Positions 1-10,000 of a DNA stretch of 24,589 nt are shown here, in pieces. The notes below the pieces were generated by a model. That model was not told the origin of the DNA. It searched no databases and saw nothing but the letters and a program-made list of their open reading frames with translations. Each line of letters opens with the position of its first letter. The stretch's first letter is position 1. This DNA is from Thermodesulfobacteriota bacterium (GTDB lineage: Bacteria > Desulfobacterota > DSM-4660 > Desulfatiglandales > Desulfatiglandaceae). The position numbers and the translations under genes were made by a program. Where the stretch lies: assembly GCA_028278625.1 (NCBI GenBank), contig JANQDY010000116.1, forward strand, positions 1 through 24,589, read 5' to 3'.

Positions 1-1326
1 GTCCTCCGTGTTTTCACATCCCGGATCCGCCATGTCAATGAGCCCGTCACCGTCATTGTCAAGGCCGTCACCGCAGGCGTATTGCATGGGAGGTTCATCG
101 GACTCGTCATTGTCGTTTAAGCTCTCGCATCCCGGATCCGCCATGTCCACCAGACCGTCGCCATCGTTGTCCACGCCGTCAGCACAGGCCAACTGGATGT
201 CCAGGCCGCAGGCATCCATGAGCCGTTTCAGGTTGTTGTATTTGTCCTGCCAGATGTTCGTCCAGTCATCCTGCAGAATTCCGCCGGTATCACCGGAGTT
301 CGGATTCCAGCTCCAGTAGAAGAAATTGCAGATCCGCTTGTCCACGAAGTAATCGATGAGCGAATCCTGCCACGTCACGTCTTTTGAATCGCCCCCATGG
401 CCGTATTTCCCGCCGAATTCTCCCGGGGCCACCACGTATCCCTGATTTACCAGGAACCCGAAATGGGTTTCCCAGATGAAGGGCATGTTCTCCGGAAAGT
501 CGGTATCGCTGAAGTAGGGTTGAGCATACACGTCCGGGCCGTAGACATGGGGCGAAAGAACCAGCTTGCTGGCCGGTATATCCAGGGGATAGCATGCCTG
601 GGGTTCGAGGTTGCCGCCCCACCAGTGGTTGGTGGAGGAAGAACAGCTTGTGTTTTCCTGGATGCCCTCAACAAAAATGAGTAGGTTGGGGTTTACGGCA
701 AGAATGGCCTCGGCGGCCCTGGCCGCGGCATGGTCCCAGTCCGTACGTTCATTCCCGGTGCCCCAGGTGGCTGAACCATGGGGTTCGTTCTTGATATCGA
801 TGCCCAGAAAATACTCCAGATCCTTGTAACGATCCGCCACCATGACCAGATCTTCAATCCAGGCCTGTTCACTGTAGGTGTCCGTGTACCACAGCTCGGA
901 AATGGCATTGCAGTCCGGCCGGTGGTGGTCGAGCAGAATGTAGATCTGCTGTCTGTCCAATTCCTCCATGATCTTGTCAAAGATCTCCAGGCTTTTGAGT
1001 CCTTGAAGGTCAGGATTTTCCAAATGGTTGATATAACCGGTCTCCACGTTCTCCATGGTGCCGGGGCAGAAAGGGAGCCGGATCGCATTGAATCCAAGCT
1101 GTTCGATCTGGCTGATCATCTCCTTATACCCCCGGCTCCATAGGCCGTGAGGCACATGATCCGCTGTTTCCCCGCCGAACCAGCTCACACCGAAGAGCTT
1201 TATCTCCTCGCTGTCATGACGGATACGGCCGTCAATGACCTGGAAGTCCCCGGCACAAACCCCGGTGGAGAGCATGCAGGCCAAAGCCATGGACAGCATC
1301 AGTTTCATGAATACTCTTTTCATCAT
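1..1326 (-). CDS. Secreted GH5-family glycoside hydrolase (cellulase-like), C-terminus outside window
   Basis: Open to the left edge; 442 residues visible with no stop. The first ~25 residues form a signal peptide (basic start, hydrophobic core, likely cleavage after VCA at residue 25), so the enzyme is probably secreted through Sec. Residues ~28-370 read as a GH5-type (alpha/beta)8 hydrolase: GFNAIRLPF near 78, DHH at 133, KNEP with presumed acid/base Glu181, HVYGP at 260, GEFGG with presumed nucleophile Glu303, and FYWSWNPNSGDTGG at 336. After residue 380 come Cys-bounded DNDGDG calcium-binding repeats. The likely role is hydrolysis of a beta-linked polysaccharide; the exact substrate (cellulose, mannan, xyloglucan) cannot be told. 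ATG at 1326 is chosen because AGGAGG lies six bases upstream; a second ATG follows immediately. It is separated from the lipid-type gene run by a 359-base spacer and is probably an independent unit. Confidence 0.9.
   Translation of the reverse strand, partial: MMKRVFMKLMLSMALACMLSTGVCAGDFQVIDGRIRHDSEEIKLFGVSWFGGETADHVPHGLWSRGYKEMISQIEQLGFNAIRLPFCPGTMENVETGYINHLENPDLQGLKSLEIFDKIMEELDRQQIYILLDHHRPDCNAISELWYTDTYSEQAWIEDLVMVADRYKDLEYFLGIDIKNEPHGSATWGTGNERTDWDHAAARAAEAILAVNPNLLIFVEGIQENTSCSSSTNHWWGGNLEPQACYPLDIPASKLVLSPHVYGPDVYAQPYFSDTDFPENMPFIWETHFGFLVNQGYVVAPGEFGGKYGHGGDSKDVTWQDSLIDYFVDKRICNFFYWSWNPNSGDTGGILQDDWTNIWQDKYNNLKRLMDACGLDIQLACADGVDNDGDGLVDMADPGCESLNDNDESDEPPMQYACGDGLDNDGDGLIDMADPGCENTED
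16..186 (-). repeat. Two Cys-bounded DNDGDG calcium-binding repeats in the GH5 protein
   Basis: Two 20-residue units of the form C-x-D-G-x-D-N-D-G-D-G-L-x-D-M-A-D-P-G-C are encoded at 127-186 and 16-75, starting 37 residues apart with an acidic linker between them. The alternating Asp/Asn/Gly pattern resembles thrombospondin type 3 and dockerin/EF-hand calcium loops, and the flanking Cys pair probably forms a disulfide. The DNA copies are clearly related but differ at many third positions, so this is an old duplication kept by protein selection. More copies may follow beyond the left edge. Confidence 0.85.
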
Positions 1327-1332
1327 TTTGAG

Positions 1333-1338
1333 CCTCCT
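1333..1338 (-). promoter_or_regulatory. Ribosome binding site of the GH5 gene
   Basis: AGGAGG on the minus strand, six bases before the ATG at 1326. It fixes the start of the hydrolase and is the strongest Shine-Dalgarno sequence seen in the window. Confidence 0.8.
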
Positions 1339-1357
1339 GTCGGAAATGGACGTTCCT

Positions 1358-1385
1358 TACATAAAAAGAAATTGTTTACCATCAA
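1358..1385 (-). promoter_or_regulatory. Possible sigma70-type promoter for the GH5 gene
   Basis: On the minus strand TTGATG (1385-1380) and TATGTA (1363-1358) are separated by 16 bases, placing a start site roughly 25 bases upstream of the GH5 ATG. Both boxes are imperfect; the -10 match is only three of six. Offered because the GH5 gene should need its own promoter after the spacer. Confidence 0.25.
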
Positions 1386-1508
1386 AGGGTGATCGAAAGC
1401 CTTTCAAGTACCGTACCAAACAGGGGACAACGGATTAACCCATGGATATATGATGCATAAATCACAGTCAGAAATGTAGGGACCGGGAAATTGTGAATGG
1501 TTTTTCCT

Positions 1509-1616
1509 TCAAGAGGTGCAAATAAAGATGGGGAAGAGACCTAACTGTTCAGGAGAAGGCGCTTTTTTGGTGAAGGAAATTGCCTTCACCTTATGGCGTA
1601 AGCAGGTCATTTTCAT
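1509..1616 (-). CDS. Possible small ORF, 35 residues, function unknown
   Basis: The minus strand has GGAGG, five bases, then an ATG at 1616, followed by 35 codons and TGA. The start is basic (MKMTCLRHKVK) and the end hydrophobic (LGLFPIFICTS); nothing is recognised. A good ribosome binding site is the only support. The ORF overlaps the 1569-1590 hairpin, so translation and RNA folding would compete. It could equally be chance, as a 108-base ORF is expected often at random. Confidence 0.15.
   Translation of the reverse strand: MKMTCLRHKVKAISFTKKAPSPEQLGLFPIFICTS
1569..1590. repeat. Perfect 8-bp inverted repeat (hairpin)
   Basis: GGTGAAGG, six bases, CCTTCACC: a perfect dyad in the spacer. 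On the plus strand a run of six T precedes it and on the minus strand six A follow, so it lacks the trailing T run of an intrinsic terminator for the leftward genes. It may be a weak terminator, a processing stem at the 3' end of the long minus-strand transcript, or a regulator site. Confidence 0.5.
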
Positions 1617-1685
1617 GGATGCCTCCAATAGATATGGCGTTCGACGCTCAACACAATTTCCTGCTCTTTTGCCGAATGAACACAT

Positions 1686-2819
1686 CTAAAGATCCAATCT
1701 GAAAACACGATAACGGTTATGGACCTTCATTCCCCCGTCCAGAAGCCACTGGTTGATGGATTCATTGTCCTCCAGGGTCCATCCAAATTCAAAGTATTTG
1801 AATCTATCGCCTTTTTCGATCTTTTTCATCAGATAATCAAGCGCCACCACCGGCAGGCCAATGTCCTGATACCGTTTTCTGATGCCGAACATGAACCCTC
1901 GTGCGCCGTTGATCTCTTTTCGGTATCGCATAATTTTCCAGAGTCCCGAAGGCCCGATTCTCCCATTCAGCCGTTTCAGCAAGGGGTTCAGATCAGGAAG
2001 TATAAGTGCGATACCGGCCGGCTCCTCGCCACAAAAAAGGAAAAAGGCCAAATCTTCATCAAGGACCCTTGTGACATTTTTTGCGATGAGCTGAAACTCC
2101 TCTTCAGTGGTGGGCACAAAACCCCAGTTTCCGGACCACGCCTCATGATAGATCTTTCTGATGAGGGCCGCCTCCGCTCTGAATTCCTTCTTACGAACCG
2201 GCCTGGCCCAAAGATTTGAAATCCGCTTGAATCTTTCGGACAGGTTATTCAGCCACTGCGGCGGCCGATATCCCCCTCCAATAAAGAAAGAAAGGAGGTC
2301 TTTTTCTTTTCTGAAGCCGCAGGACTCTATCAGCGGTGCATAATAGGGCGGGTTGTAGGTCATCATCAGAGCGGGCGGATGATCGAATCCGTCCACCAAA
2401 AGACCCGCTTCGTAATTGGTCGATGGGTTAAAGGGCCCCAGTAAGAAGTCCATCTTCCGGTGCAGGGCCCAACGTTTGACCGACGAAAACAGGGCGCTGG
2501 CCGCATCAGGGTCATCAAGGCATTCAAAAAAGCCCCAGATACAGCACTTCTGGCCGTGGTAGGCATTGAAGTTATGGTCGATAATTCCGGCTATCCTTCC
2601 CCTGATTTCTCCGTTCTTTTGGGCCAGAAGCAGCATTTGGTCCGAAAACCGCCAATAAGGATGCCGGTTCTTGTCAAGTAGACGGCACACTTCGCTTTTA
2701 AGTGGTGGCACCCATTGTGACGAAGTTCCATAGACCTCCCATGGAAAGTTCACAAATGCTTTAAGTTCCACGGCAGTTGTCACCTTTTTTGTTTTCACTT
2801 CACACACGATACGACTCAC
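1686..2819 (-). CDS. GNAT-fold acyltransferase-like protein (YghO-type family)
   Basis: A 377-residue soluble protein with no signal peptide or membrane segment. It resembles the ~380-residue family related to E. coli YghO, usually annotated as GNAT N-acetyltransferase-like or hypothetical: FPWEVYG...WVPPL near 25-40, LGPFNPSTNYEAGLLVDGF at about 127-145, YNPPYY, and a C-terminal GNAT-like half with an EEPAGIALILPDLN strand and an FGWTLEDNESINQWLLDGG helix. The family's substrate is not established. Last gene of the long minus-strand run, 15 bases after the DUF362 gene. Transfer of an acyl chain to an amine is a possible role in a lipid locus, but this is inference. The start is a GTG at 2819 with a poor ribosome binding site; GTG codons 5, 8 and 13 are alternatives and no ATG lies nearby. 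Confidence 0.75.
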   Translation of the reverse strand: MSRIVCEVKTKKVTTAVELKAFVNFPWEVYGTSSQWVPPLKSEVCRLLDKNRHPYWRFSDQMLLLAQKNGEIRGRIAGIIDHNFNAYHGQKCCIWGFFECLDDPDAASALFSSVKRWALHRKMDFLLGPFNPSTNYEAGLLVDGFDHPPALMMTYNPPYYAPLIESCGFRKEKDLLSFFIGGGYRPPQWLNNLSERFKRISNLWARPVRKKEFRAEAALIRKIYHEAWSGNWGFVPTTEEEFQLIAKNVTRVLDEDLAFFLFCGEEPAGIALILPDLNPLLKRLNGRIGPSGLWKIMRYRKEINGARGFMFGIRKRYQDIGLPVVALDYLMKKIEKGDRFKYFEFGWTLEDNESINQWLLDGGMKVHNRYRVFRLDL

Positions 2820-2834
2820 CTCATATGGACGCTT

Positions 2835-4010
2835 CTATCCTTTGAGCGGCGCCAGCAGTCTGCCCAGAAGCGATTGCTCCAGAAAAATGGCGCCGCTGGG
2901 GCAGACTTCATGGCAACACCAACAGCGAATACAGCGGCTGTAATCCACCACCGCCTCCCGGCCGGAAATGAGATCAATGGCATTCCCCGGACACGATTGG
3001 GCACAATGGGCGCAACCGGTGCACCGGCTTTTTCCGGGCCTGGGCCTGGGCACCATTTCCCTTGCAAACCAATGGCGCCATTTGGCTGGAATAAACCGAG
3101 CATTCTCCAGACCGTCTCTTAAATCGGTGCGAGAGGGTTTGATAAACCCTTTCAAAACCGCTCTTTCAATGGGCACACCCAACACCTCCACCTCCGGAGG
3201 CGGCACAATGTTGAAAAGGGGTATTTCCGCGGGAGAGAACCCCATCATGCGGGCGATGACATGATCCACCGCCAGCGGGTTTGTTCCCGCGATAATGAAC
3301 CCCGCGAATCGGGCCTTGCCCCAGGTGGGGCCGTTTCCTTCCATACCGACCACCGCGTCCACAACCGTCAGTTGAGGATCCAACCATCTGGCCAGGTCCA
3401 GTAGCATTTGGGAGAAGGCTTCCGGTGTTTTCAACCGGGAATGGTACGCCACTTTCATGACGCCATGAACCGTCCCGTAAAGATTCTTTACCGCGCCGGT
3501 GATGCGCGTGAAAAGATGGGTCTTGAATTTCGGCAGATTGATGATCCGGTCCGAAGCGGTTACGGACGCAAGGATGGACATGCGACCCATCACCCCCGCA
3601 TCCGGCAACAGAATCTCTTTGGCACCGGTCTCATAATCGAGGGGAACATCCAGTTCCTCTGAAACGGTTGCCATCCCCGTCCGCCTGTAGGTGTAGCTCA
3701 GGTATTTTCGGCTGGCAATGCCGGCGGGGCTGTCCCCGATGGTGATGCGGCACTTTTCCCGCTTAAGACCCTCCGCGACACTTCTGACCACCAGGGGATG
3801 CGTCGTGACGCATCTGTCCGGAACAAAGGGTCCCGCGAGATTGGGTTTCACATAAAACCGTTGGCCTGATCGCCCAAACCGACGCCAGCCTCCCAAGAGT
3901 TCCACCGCCCGATTGACGGCAGCGTCTATTTTCGAGGCTTCATAGGCATCGCAGGGGATGATGGCGACCCGGCTAATCCCGTTGCTTCTGCTTCCGCCTT
4001 CCCTTTTCAT
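2835..4010 (-). CDS. DUF362 protein with C-terminal 2x[4Fe-4S] ferredoxin domain
   Basis: 391 residues. Positions ~12-290 match the DUF362 pattern: RFYVKPNLAGP at 51, GDSPAG at 92, INLPKFKTH at 157, TGAVKNLYG at 171, VVDAVVGMEGNGP at 216 and NPLAVDHVIARMMGF at 244. Two CxxCxxCxxxC motifs follow (Cys330/333/336/340 and Cys360/363/366/370, with an extra Cys365), enough for two [4Fe-4S] clusters. DUF362 proteins are widespread in anaerobes and mostly of unknown reaction; an electron-transfer or redox role is likely. Start ATG overlaps the megasynthase stop as ATGA (4 bases), so translation is probably coupled. Context suggests a redox step on the lipid, or electron supply to the radical-SAM enzymes or to the NPD-type flavin reductase; both are inference. 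Confidence 0.85.
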   Translation of the reverse strand: MKREGGSRSNGISRVAIIPCDAYEASKIDAAVNRAVELLGGWRRFGRSGQRFYVKPNLAGPFVPDRCVTTHPLVVRSVAEGLKREKCRITIGDSPAGIASRKYLSYTYRRTGMATVSEELDVPLDYETGAKEILLPDAGVMGRMSILASVTASDRIINLPKFKTHLFTRITGAVKNLYGTVHGVMKVAYHSRLKTPEAFSQMLLDLARWLDPQLTVVDAVVGMEGNGPTWGKARFAGFIIAGTNPLAVDHVIARMMGFSPAEIPLFNIVPPPEVEVLGVPIERAVLKGFIKPSRTDLRDGLENARFIPAKWRHWFAREMVPRPRPGKSRCTGCAHCAQSCPGNAIDLISGREAVVDYSRCIRCWCCHEVCPSGAIFLEQSLLGRLLAPLKG

Positions 4011-7000
4011 GGGCTGAAAGTCTGCATTTTCAGGCCTTTTACCGTGAGAAGGGCTTCTCCCGTTTCACTCTGCGCCTGTACATCCCATGACGAACCGTTC
4101 TTGGTCTCTGATGTCATGCGGGCATGCAACGTAATTTTCTCCCCTTCCCTGCATTTTCTGCCCAAAACCATTTCCCGGATGCCCACCGGAAGCATCCCAA
4201 AAAAGGTGGGACCCTGCCGGATGAAGGAATGGAAGAGCGGCATATGAAATGATGCTTCAAGGAGATAGGGTGAATATTGATAGGATGCCCCTTTGAGATG
4301 ATGGAAATCGTCACCTTCCCGGTAGATCATCCAACCTTTGATCCCCCTTGGAGCCATGCCGTGGATTCCCGTCTCCAGTCGATACCGACCCGTAAGGTCT
4401 GAATGCCGTTGGTAAAAATCCGGAATATCCAAATGTTCCACAGGGGAGGTTTCCAACGCCTCATCCCGAGGAAACATCTGAGCCGTTTCTTCCGTCCCGG
4501 AAGCAGAGACCGGCCCCAAAAAAACCCTTGCCACGCACCGGTCCATGGGGCGCCCCATCGGATTCCCAGTCACATCTGATCCGGCCGAAAGCGCGCACCC
4601 GCACGCGAGGGTCGCGTCATCCCAATGGCGCCGGTGGCATGAAATGGTCATCAGGCGTTCGGCGCCTTTTGGAACCACAATCATATCCAGGAAATGAACC
4701 TCCTGAACCCTTTTTGGCATCAGATGGGGGTAGAGAATTCTTGCGCCCTCCAAAAGGGTCTCAATGAGCATGATGCCCGAAAGAACTGGATGCGGCATGG
4801 TTTTGGACGGTTTGTGGTCTTTCAGCCATTGATCCTTTTTATGGGAAAACAACCGGTACGCTTTAAGGGAACCCGGCTTATGGTCTACCCATGACACCCC
4901 GTCAATCATGGGAAAATCCCTTTTTCTAAAAACCAGTCCCCCAGCAGAAAAAGCCTCCGGATCCACCGTCGGTTCTTCCCAATTGAGATGGGTTGTGCCG
5001 AATCGTGGCGCGGTTTTTGCGAGCATCACATTAGAATTCTGCGACCTGTTCAGACAATGCTCTCTCAGGAACAATTCCGATATTTCGTTCACGTGGATAT
5101 ATGCGATCCCTATCTCTTCCATTCTTTTGCGGATCCAGTCATCTTCCGCCATGCCGGCCCCTTCAACCGGCGGCAGGGCCAGGGTCCGAAAGCGTATGGA
5201 AGGATTCTCACCTGCCAGATGATTGCATAGGGCGGCCATCATTCGGTTCCCGGCCGCGTAATTCGCCTGTCCCATGTTTCCGGCAAAAGAGACAAGTGAC
5301 GAGAGGCACGTGAAAAACCTTAAATCATCTTTCCTTGCCGCGCGAAAGAGGTTCAGTGCCCCACGAAACTTGACCGCCATGACGGAACGGAAATCCTCTG
5401 GCGTCATGTCCCTTAAAAGGCCATCCTGAATGATCCCGGCACCATGAACGATGCCATTGATCTCTCCATATCGATCCCGGATTTTTTGAAAAACATCTCG
5501 AACCTCCACTTTGCGCGTCACGTCACAGGCATAATAGGCGGCGTCAATGCCGCAATCATTAAGCCTTTTCAAGGTCTTCGAAATCTCCAAAGCTCTTAAG
5601 AGCCGCCTTATCTCTTTGGATAGGGCCTCCTGGGGCATGTCCGGATGTTTTTCCGCGACCATTTTGGAAACAGTGCCTTCGGGATTTCCCTCTTTTAGAA
5701 GCGCTGGACTGAGGTCGTATTCGGAATCGATGTTTGTCCTTCCCAGAAGTATCGCTCTGATCCCAAAAGACCCCACGGCCCGGGCAATGTGGGACGTTAT
5801 ACCGGCACCGCCGCCTGAAAGAACAACCACCTTCCCGGGAGACAGCGGCCCTTCCCCGGATTCTTCAAAGACAAGCGGCTGTTGAAATCCCTCCAGGGTA
5901 AAGCCCTTTCCATCCCGGTAAATGGTCTCAACCGCGGTACCCTCCTTGTTCATGGCGTCATCCAGTGCCTTTGCCGTATCCGCCCTTCTGTCCAGTCTCA
6001 TGGTGCGGAAAAGGAGGGACGGGTATTCGTGAGCGCAGCTTAAGAACATGCCCAAAACCCCATCCGCCAGAATCCGCATCAGTCCCTTTCCTTCATGCAA
6101 GAGCAAAACAAATTTCTTCCGTGGCATTTCCATAAAGGCCTTGACCACGAAAAAGACCTGCTCCATCACCTTTGGGAGCCCGTCTTCGGGATTCCTGGTC
6201 TCCTTATATTCCCCGGTCATATCCAGAATAACACCACAAGCAGACGGGCTGCTTCGAAGCTTTTTGACCGACGTCGGTTCCCCTTTTTGAGAAAGTGATC
6301 CTAACTGAAAGGGCCATTTCATACCCTGCAACCGCTGGAAGTTGGTGAAGAGGGAACGATCGCGTTTAAAAAAATTTTCTATCAGATCCCTTGCGCCATC
6401 GCCTTTTCCTATTCTGAGAATGTGAACGGAATCTTCTTTTTCGATTGGAAAATCTTTGGTTGCGCTGGCTTTCAAAGGAACCCTGGAAAACACAAACCGC
6501 TTTGTCTCCTCCCTCTGCGCCAATGGTTCCGGCCCGTCGGCCGATCCCGCCTTCTCTCTTTGGCCGATCTTCTTCAGTTCCCCGGCGATTTCCCGTACGG
6601 TACGCGCATGCACGAACTGGGACAGCTCGATGTTTACTCCGGAACGCTTTTCAAGTGCATCCAGGATAACCGGAAGGCGGCTTGAACGAATGCCCAGATC
6701 GTCCCGCAGGTCCATGTCTTCATGGATTTCATCCCTCTCGTATCCGGTGGCATCCATGATGATTTTGATGATCGATTCCAACATATTCTCTTCGAAGAAT
6801 CCTGCTTCCACAGGCGGGTATTCACGGTCTTCCTTTTTTGCAGCCGAAGCCGCGGAGCCGGTCGCCGACTCCCGCATCCCCTGGGATGTCCCAAAGGTGG
6901 GCAGTTGCCGTTGACCGCCGAAACCCATGTCATGAATGGCCTTTTCAAGCTGCGCTTCCGTAAAGGATGGATCCCATTGTTTGCGAACGGTTTCAAGGAG

Positions 7001-10000
7001 CAGCGGTTTTAAGAAACGACCGTATGTGTCGAGGATGAAGGAATTGATCCCCTGTTGTATGGTTTTCTCAAGGGTTCTCTTTGTTCTCTTCCCCTGTTCG
7101 AAGGTTCTTTCAACCACCTCCCTCCCAACCACCGCCTTGGCATCGACATTTTCCCTTTCCCAAAGGCTTAGGGACGGCGGCGCCTGAGGCAAGCGCAAGC
7201 ACCCACTGGCAAAGAGTTTTGCCACAGCGGCGCAACAGGCCTTTTTTTCCCATTTGGGAAGACAGGTGGGGATTTGTATGCCGTCCGTAATGGTGTCCAG
7301 CATGAGATTCCCCAGGACTCTCTTGGGACCCGTTTCAACAAAACAGCGAATCCCATAATCCTCCCTGATCCGCGAAATACCCTTCATCCAATGGACCGGC
7401 AATTCCATCTGGCGGACGATTGATTCCCTGATGGCCGTTGTCTCTGACGGATAAGGCATGCCCGTTGTGTTTGAAATCACGGGAATGCCCGGCCCTTTTA
7501 GCGGTATGCCGGAAATGGATTGGGCAAACTCATCCAGCACCGGCTTCATCATGGGTGTGTGAAAGGCCATGCTCACCTTCAACACCGTAAAACGGATGTT
7601 CAGCCGCTTCATTTCCGATCTCAGATGGGAAATCGCGGGCGTTTCACCACTTAAAACCACCTGGCCGGGAGAATTGATATTGGCGATCCACAGGCCGCAG
7701 CGGCCCGAAATCAATTGTTCGATGCGGTCAATACCTGCGTGGACCGCAATCATGGCACCGGGATCTTTGTTCTGCTCCGCCGCCTTTTTCATGCAGCGGG
7801 CCCGGTTCATGACCAAGTGAAAACCGTCCTCAAATGAGTAAACACCGGCAGCCCAGAGCGCCGCCATTTCTCCGACGCTGTGCCCCGCCACCACCGAGGG
7901 CTTTGCACCCATGGCCGTCAATTGATCCGCAATGCCGCATTCCAGGGCAAAGAGGGCGGGCTGTTGCACCCAGCTCTCCTTGAGCACATCCTCCTCTCCA
8001 AAAAACATGAGGTTCAAAAGGTCAAAATCACTCATGGCCGCCGCAAGATCCATCCGTTTGCGGATCACGGGGAAGGTCTCATAAAGCTCGCGGCCCATCC
8101 CCGCATAATGGGACCCCTGCCCCGGAAAGATGAATGCCAGGGACGACGGGGCCTCCTTTTCCGACCCCAGATAAATCCCCTTCCTGGCCAGCAGATCTTC
8201 CTGTTTTCCCTTAAAGGGGGGTTGATGGACCCCAAGAAAGCCTTTTAAATCCTCTAAGGCCTCTTTTTCGTTTTGCGACAGTATCGCCAACCGATAGGGA
8301 TCATGACCGATACGGGTTCTGTAAAAAGAGATGTTTTGTTGCAGTGGTATATGGGCATTTCCCCGCGATTCCGGGGCGCACGTCCCTTCTGCGCCGACCG
8401 GTTTTTCTTGATTTCCCTTCAAAAACTGCTCAATCTGCACCACATAATTGGCACCGCCAAAACCGAAGGCGTTCACCTGAATGCGCCTGGGTCCTCCCTT
8501 GCCCGTGGGCCATGCCATTGGTGATGCCGGAATCAGAAGCGCCGAACCCTGCAAGCCGAGAGCGGGATCCGGGTTTTCACAGTTGATGGATGCCGGCAGC
8601 ATCCCCGCCTCCATGGCTAGCATGCCGCGGATGAGGCTGTTTATGCCGGAAGCGCCCAGGGTATGTCCGATTTGTGATTTGAAGGAGGTGATGGCAGTCG
8701 GTTTTCCCTTTCCATAGAAGGTCTTGAGCGCCTGCACTTCCTCCTTGTCCCCTTGGGGGGTCCCCGTTGCATGACATTCCACCAGGTCGACACCGCGAGG
8801 CCCATAACCGGCATCCTCAAAGGAGGCTCGAATGGCCATCTCCTGCGTCTCATGGGATGATTCGATCAAGCCTGTAGGACTGTTGTTTGCACCGATACCG
8901 GTGATGAAGCCGTGAATCCTTGCGCCCCTCTTTCGGGCGCCGGCTTCCTTTTCAAGGAGAACCATCCCGCCGCCCTCACCCAACACCATGCCGTCCCTTC
9001 CCGCATCAAAAGGGCGGCTCATCCCGGCGGGGGCTCTTTTCGTATCCGCCATTCCCGAGAGAACCCCCAGGGCGGCAAATTCCACAAAATGCATGGGCAT
9101 GAGCGGTTCCTCGGCACCCCCCACCAAGGCCGCGTCAATAATCCCCCCACGGATCATCTGGACCGCCGTGTGTACCGCTGTCAGAGAAGATGCGCAGGCG
9201 GCGGAGATGGCAAAACCGGGACCCTTGAAACCGTATTTTGCGCAGATGAAGCCGGCGGCGGCGGAATTGAGCCGGCCCAATAACGTCGTGTCATCCACGG
9301 AAATACGGTCCGCCATGATCTGTTCAATCAAGGCGGTTTCCACTTCAGGGGCCAGCGGCATCTTTTTTCTGACCTTCGCCAATATGGGTTCAATCTCCCC
9401 GCCAATGAGAATGTCGGCAAGGGTCCCTGCCGCTTCACCGGAGTTTTGCGAGGTAATGACACCGATTCTTTCCTTTGAAATGCTGGAACCAAGAATCCCG
9501 GAATCAGAAACCAGCTGCTCCGCCAGCCACAAGGTCATCTTTGTTGCGTTGCTCATGGTTCTGAAATCATGGGGCGCGATGCCAAGTTCTTTGCGGTCGA
9601 TCCGAAGCCCATGAAAAGCACCGACTGAGCTGTATGTCTTGTTGGGGGTGTGAGGGCGGGGGTCGTAATAGAGGCCATGGTCCCATCTGGACCGGGGCAC
9701 CGGTTTTACACCGCTTTTCATTCCCAGGGTCCCGCCCCATAATTCTTTTAGGCCGTTTCCCAGGGAATTGAAGATGCTCATACCGGTTATGGCAACGCGA
9801 TGATTGATCCTTCCGGTTTCCGTCAGGACTTGCGGTATTTTTAGGCCATCATCGACGGTATGCGCTGAGGATCCATTGGCATTGATGCTGCCGTTCGCTT
9901 CGCTTTTATCCTTTCCTGCTCCGGCCAATTCCTCATGAAGGCCTTCGAGGGAAATCACTCTGTGGATGGCACCGGCACAGGCGCCACTCATGAAATGCCC

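Larger units (their letters stand above)
1327..1685. other. Intergenic spacer between the GH5 gene and the GNAT-like gene
   Basis: This 359-base stretch holds no convincing gene. It is more AT-rich by eye than the neighbouring coding DNA and contains the GH5 ribosome binding site, a weak candidate promoter, an 8-bp hairpin at 1569-1590 and a doubtful 35-codon ORF. No classical terminator (GC stem followed by a T run) was found on the minus strand for the long gene run that ends at 1686. Confidence 0.7.

Noticed and set aside
8..319. Plus-strand frame with repeated HPGSAM...PSPSLS units
   Set aside because: The repetition is the antisense image of the DNDGDG calcium repeats of the GH5 protein.
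1569..1590. Intrinsic terminator for the long minus-strand run
   Set aside because: The stem is only half GC and is followed by A residues, not T, on the minus strand.
8988..9614. A 208-codon open frame on the plus strand inside the ketosynthase region
   Set aside because: It lies antisense to conserved KS motifs and its product is rich in Pro, Ser and Ala with no recognisable domain; it is a shadow of the GC-rich coding strand.
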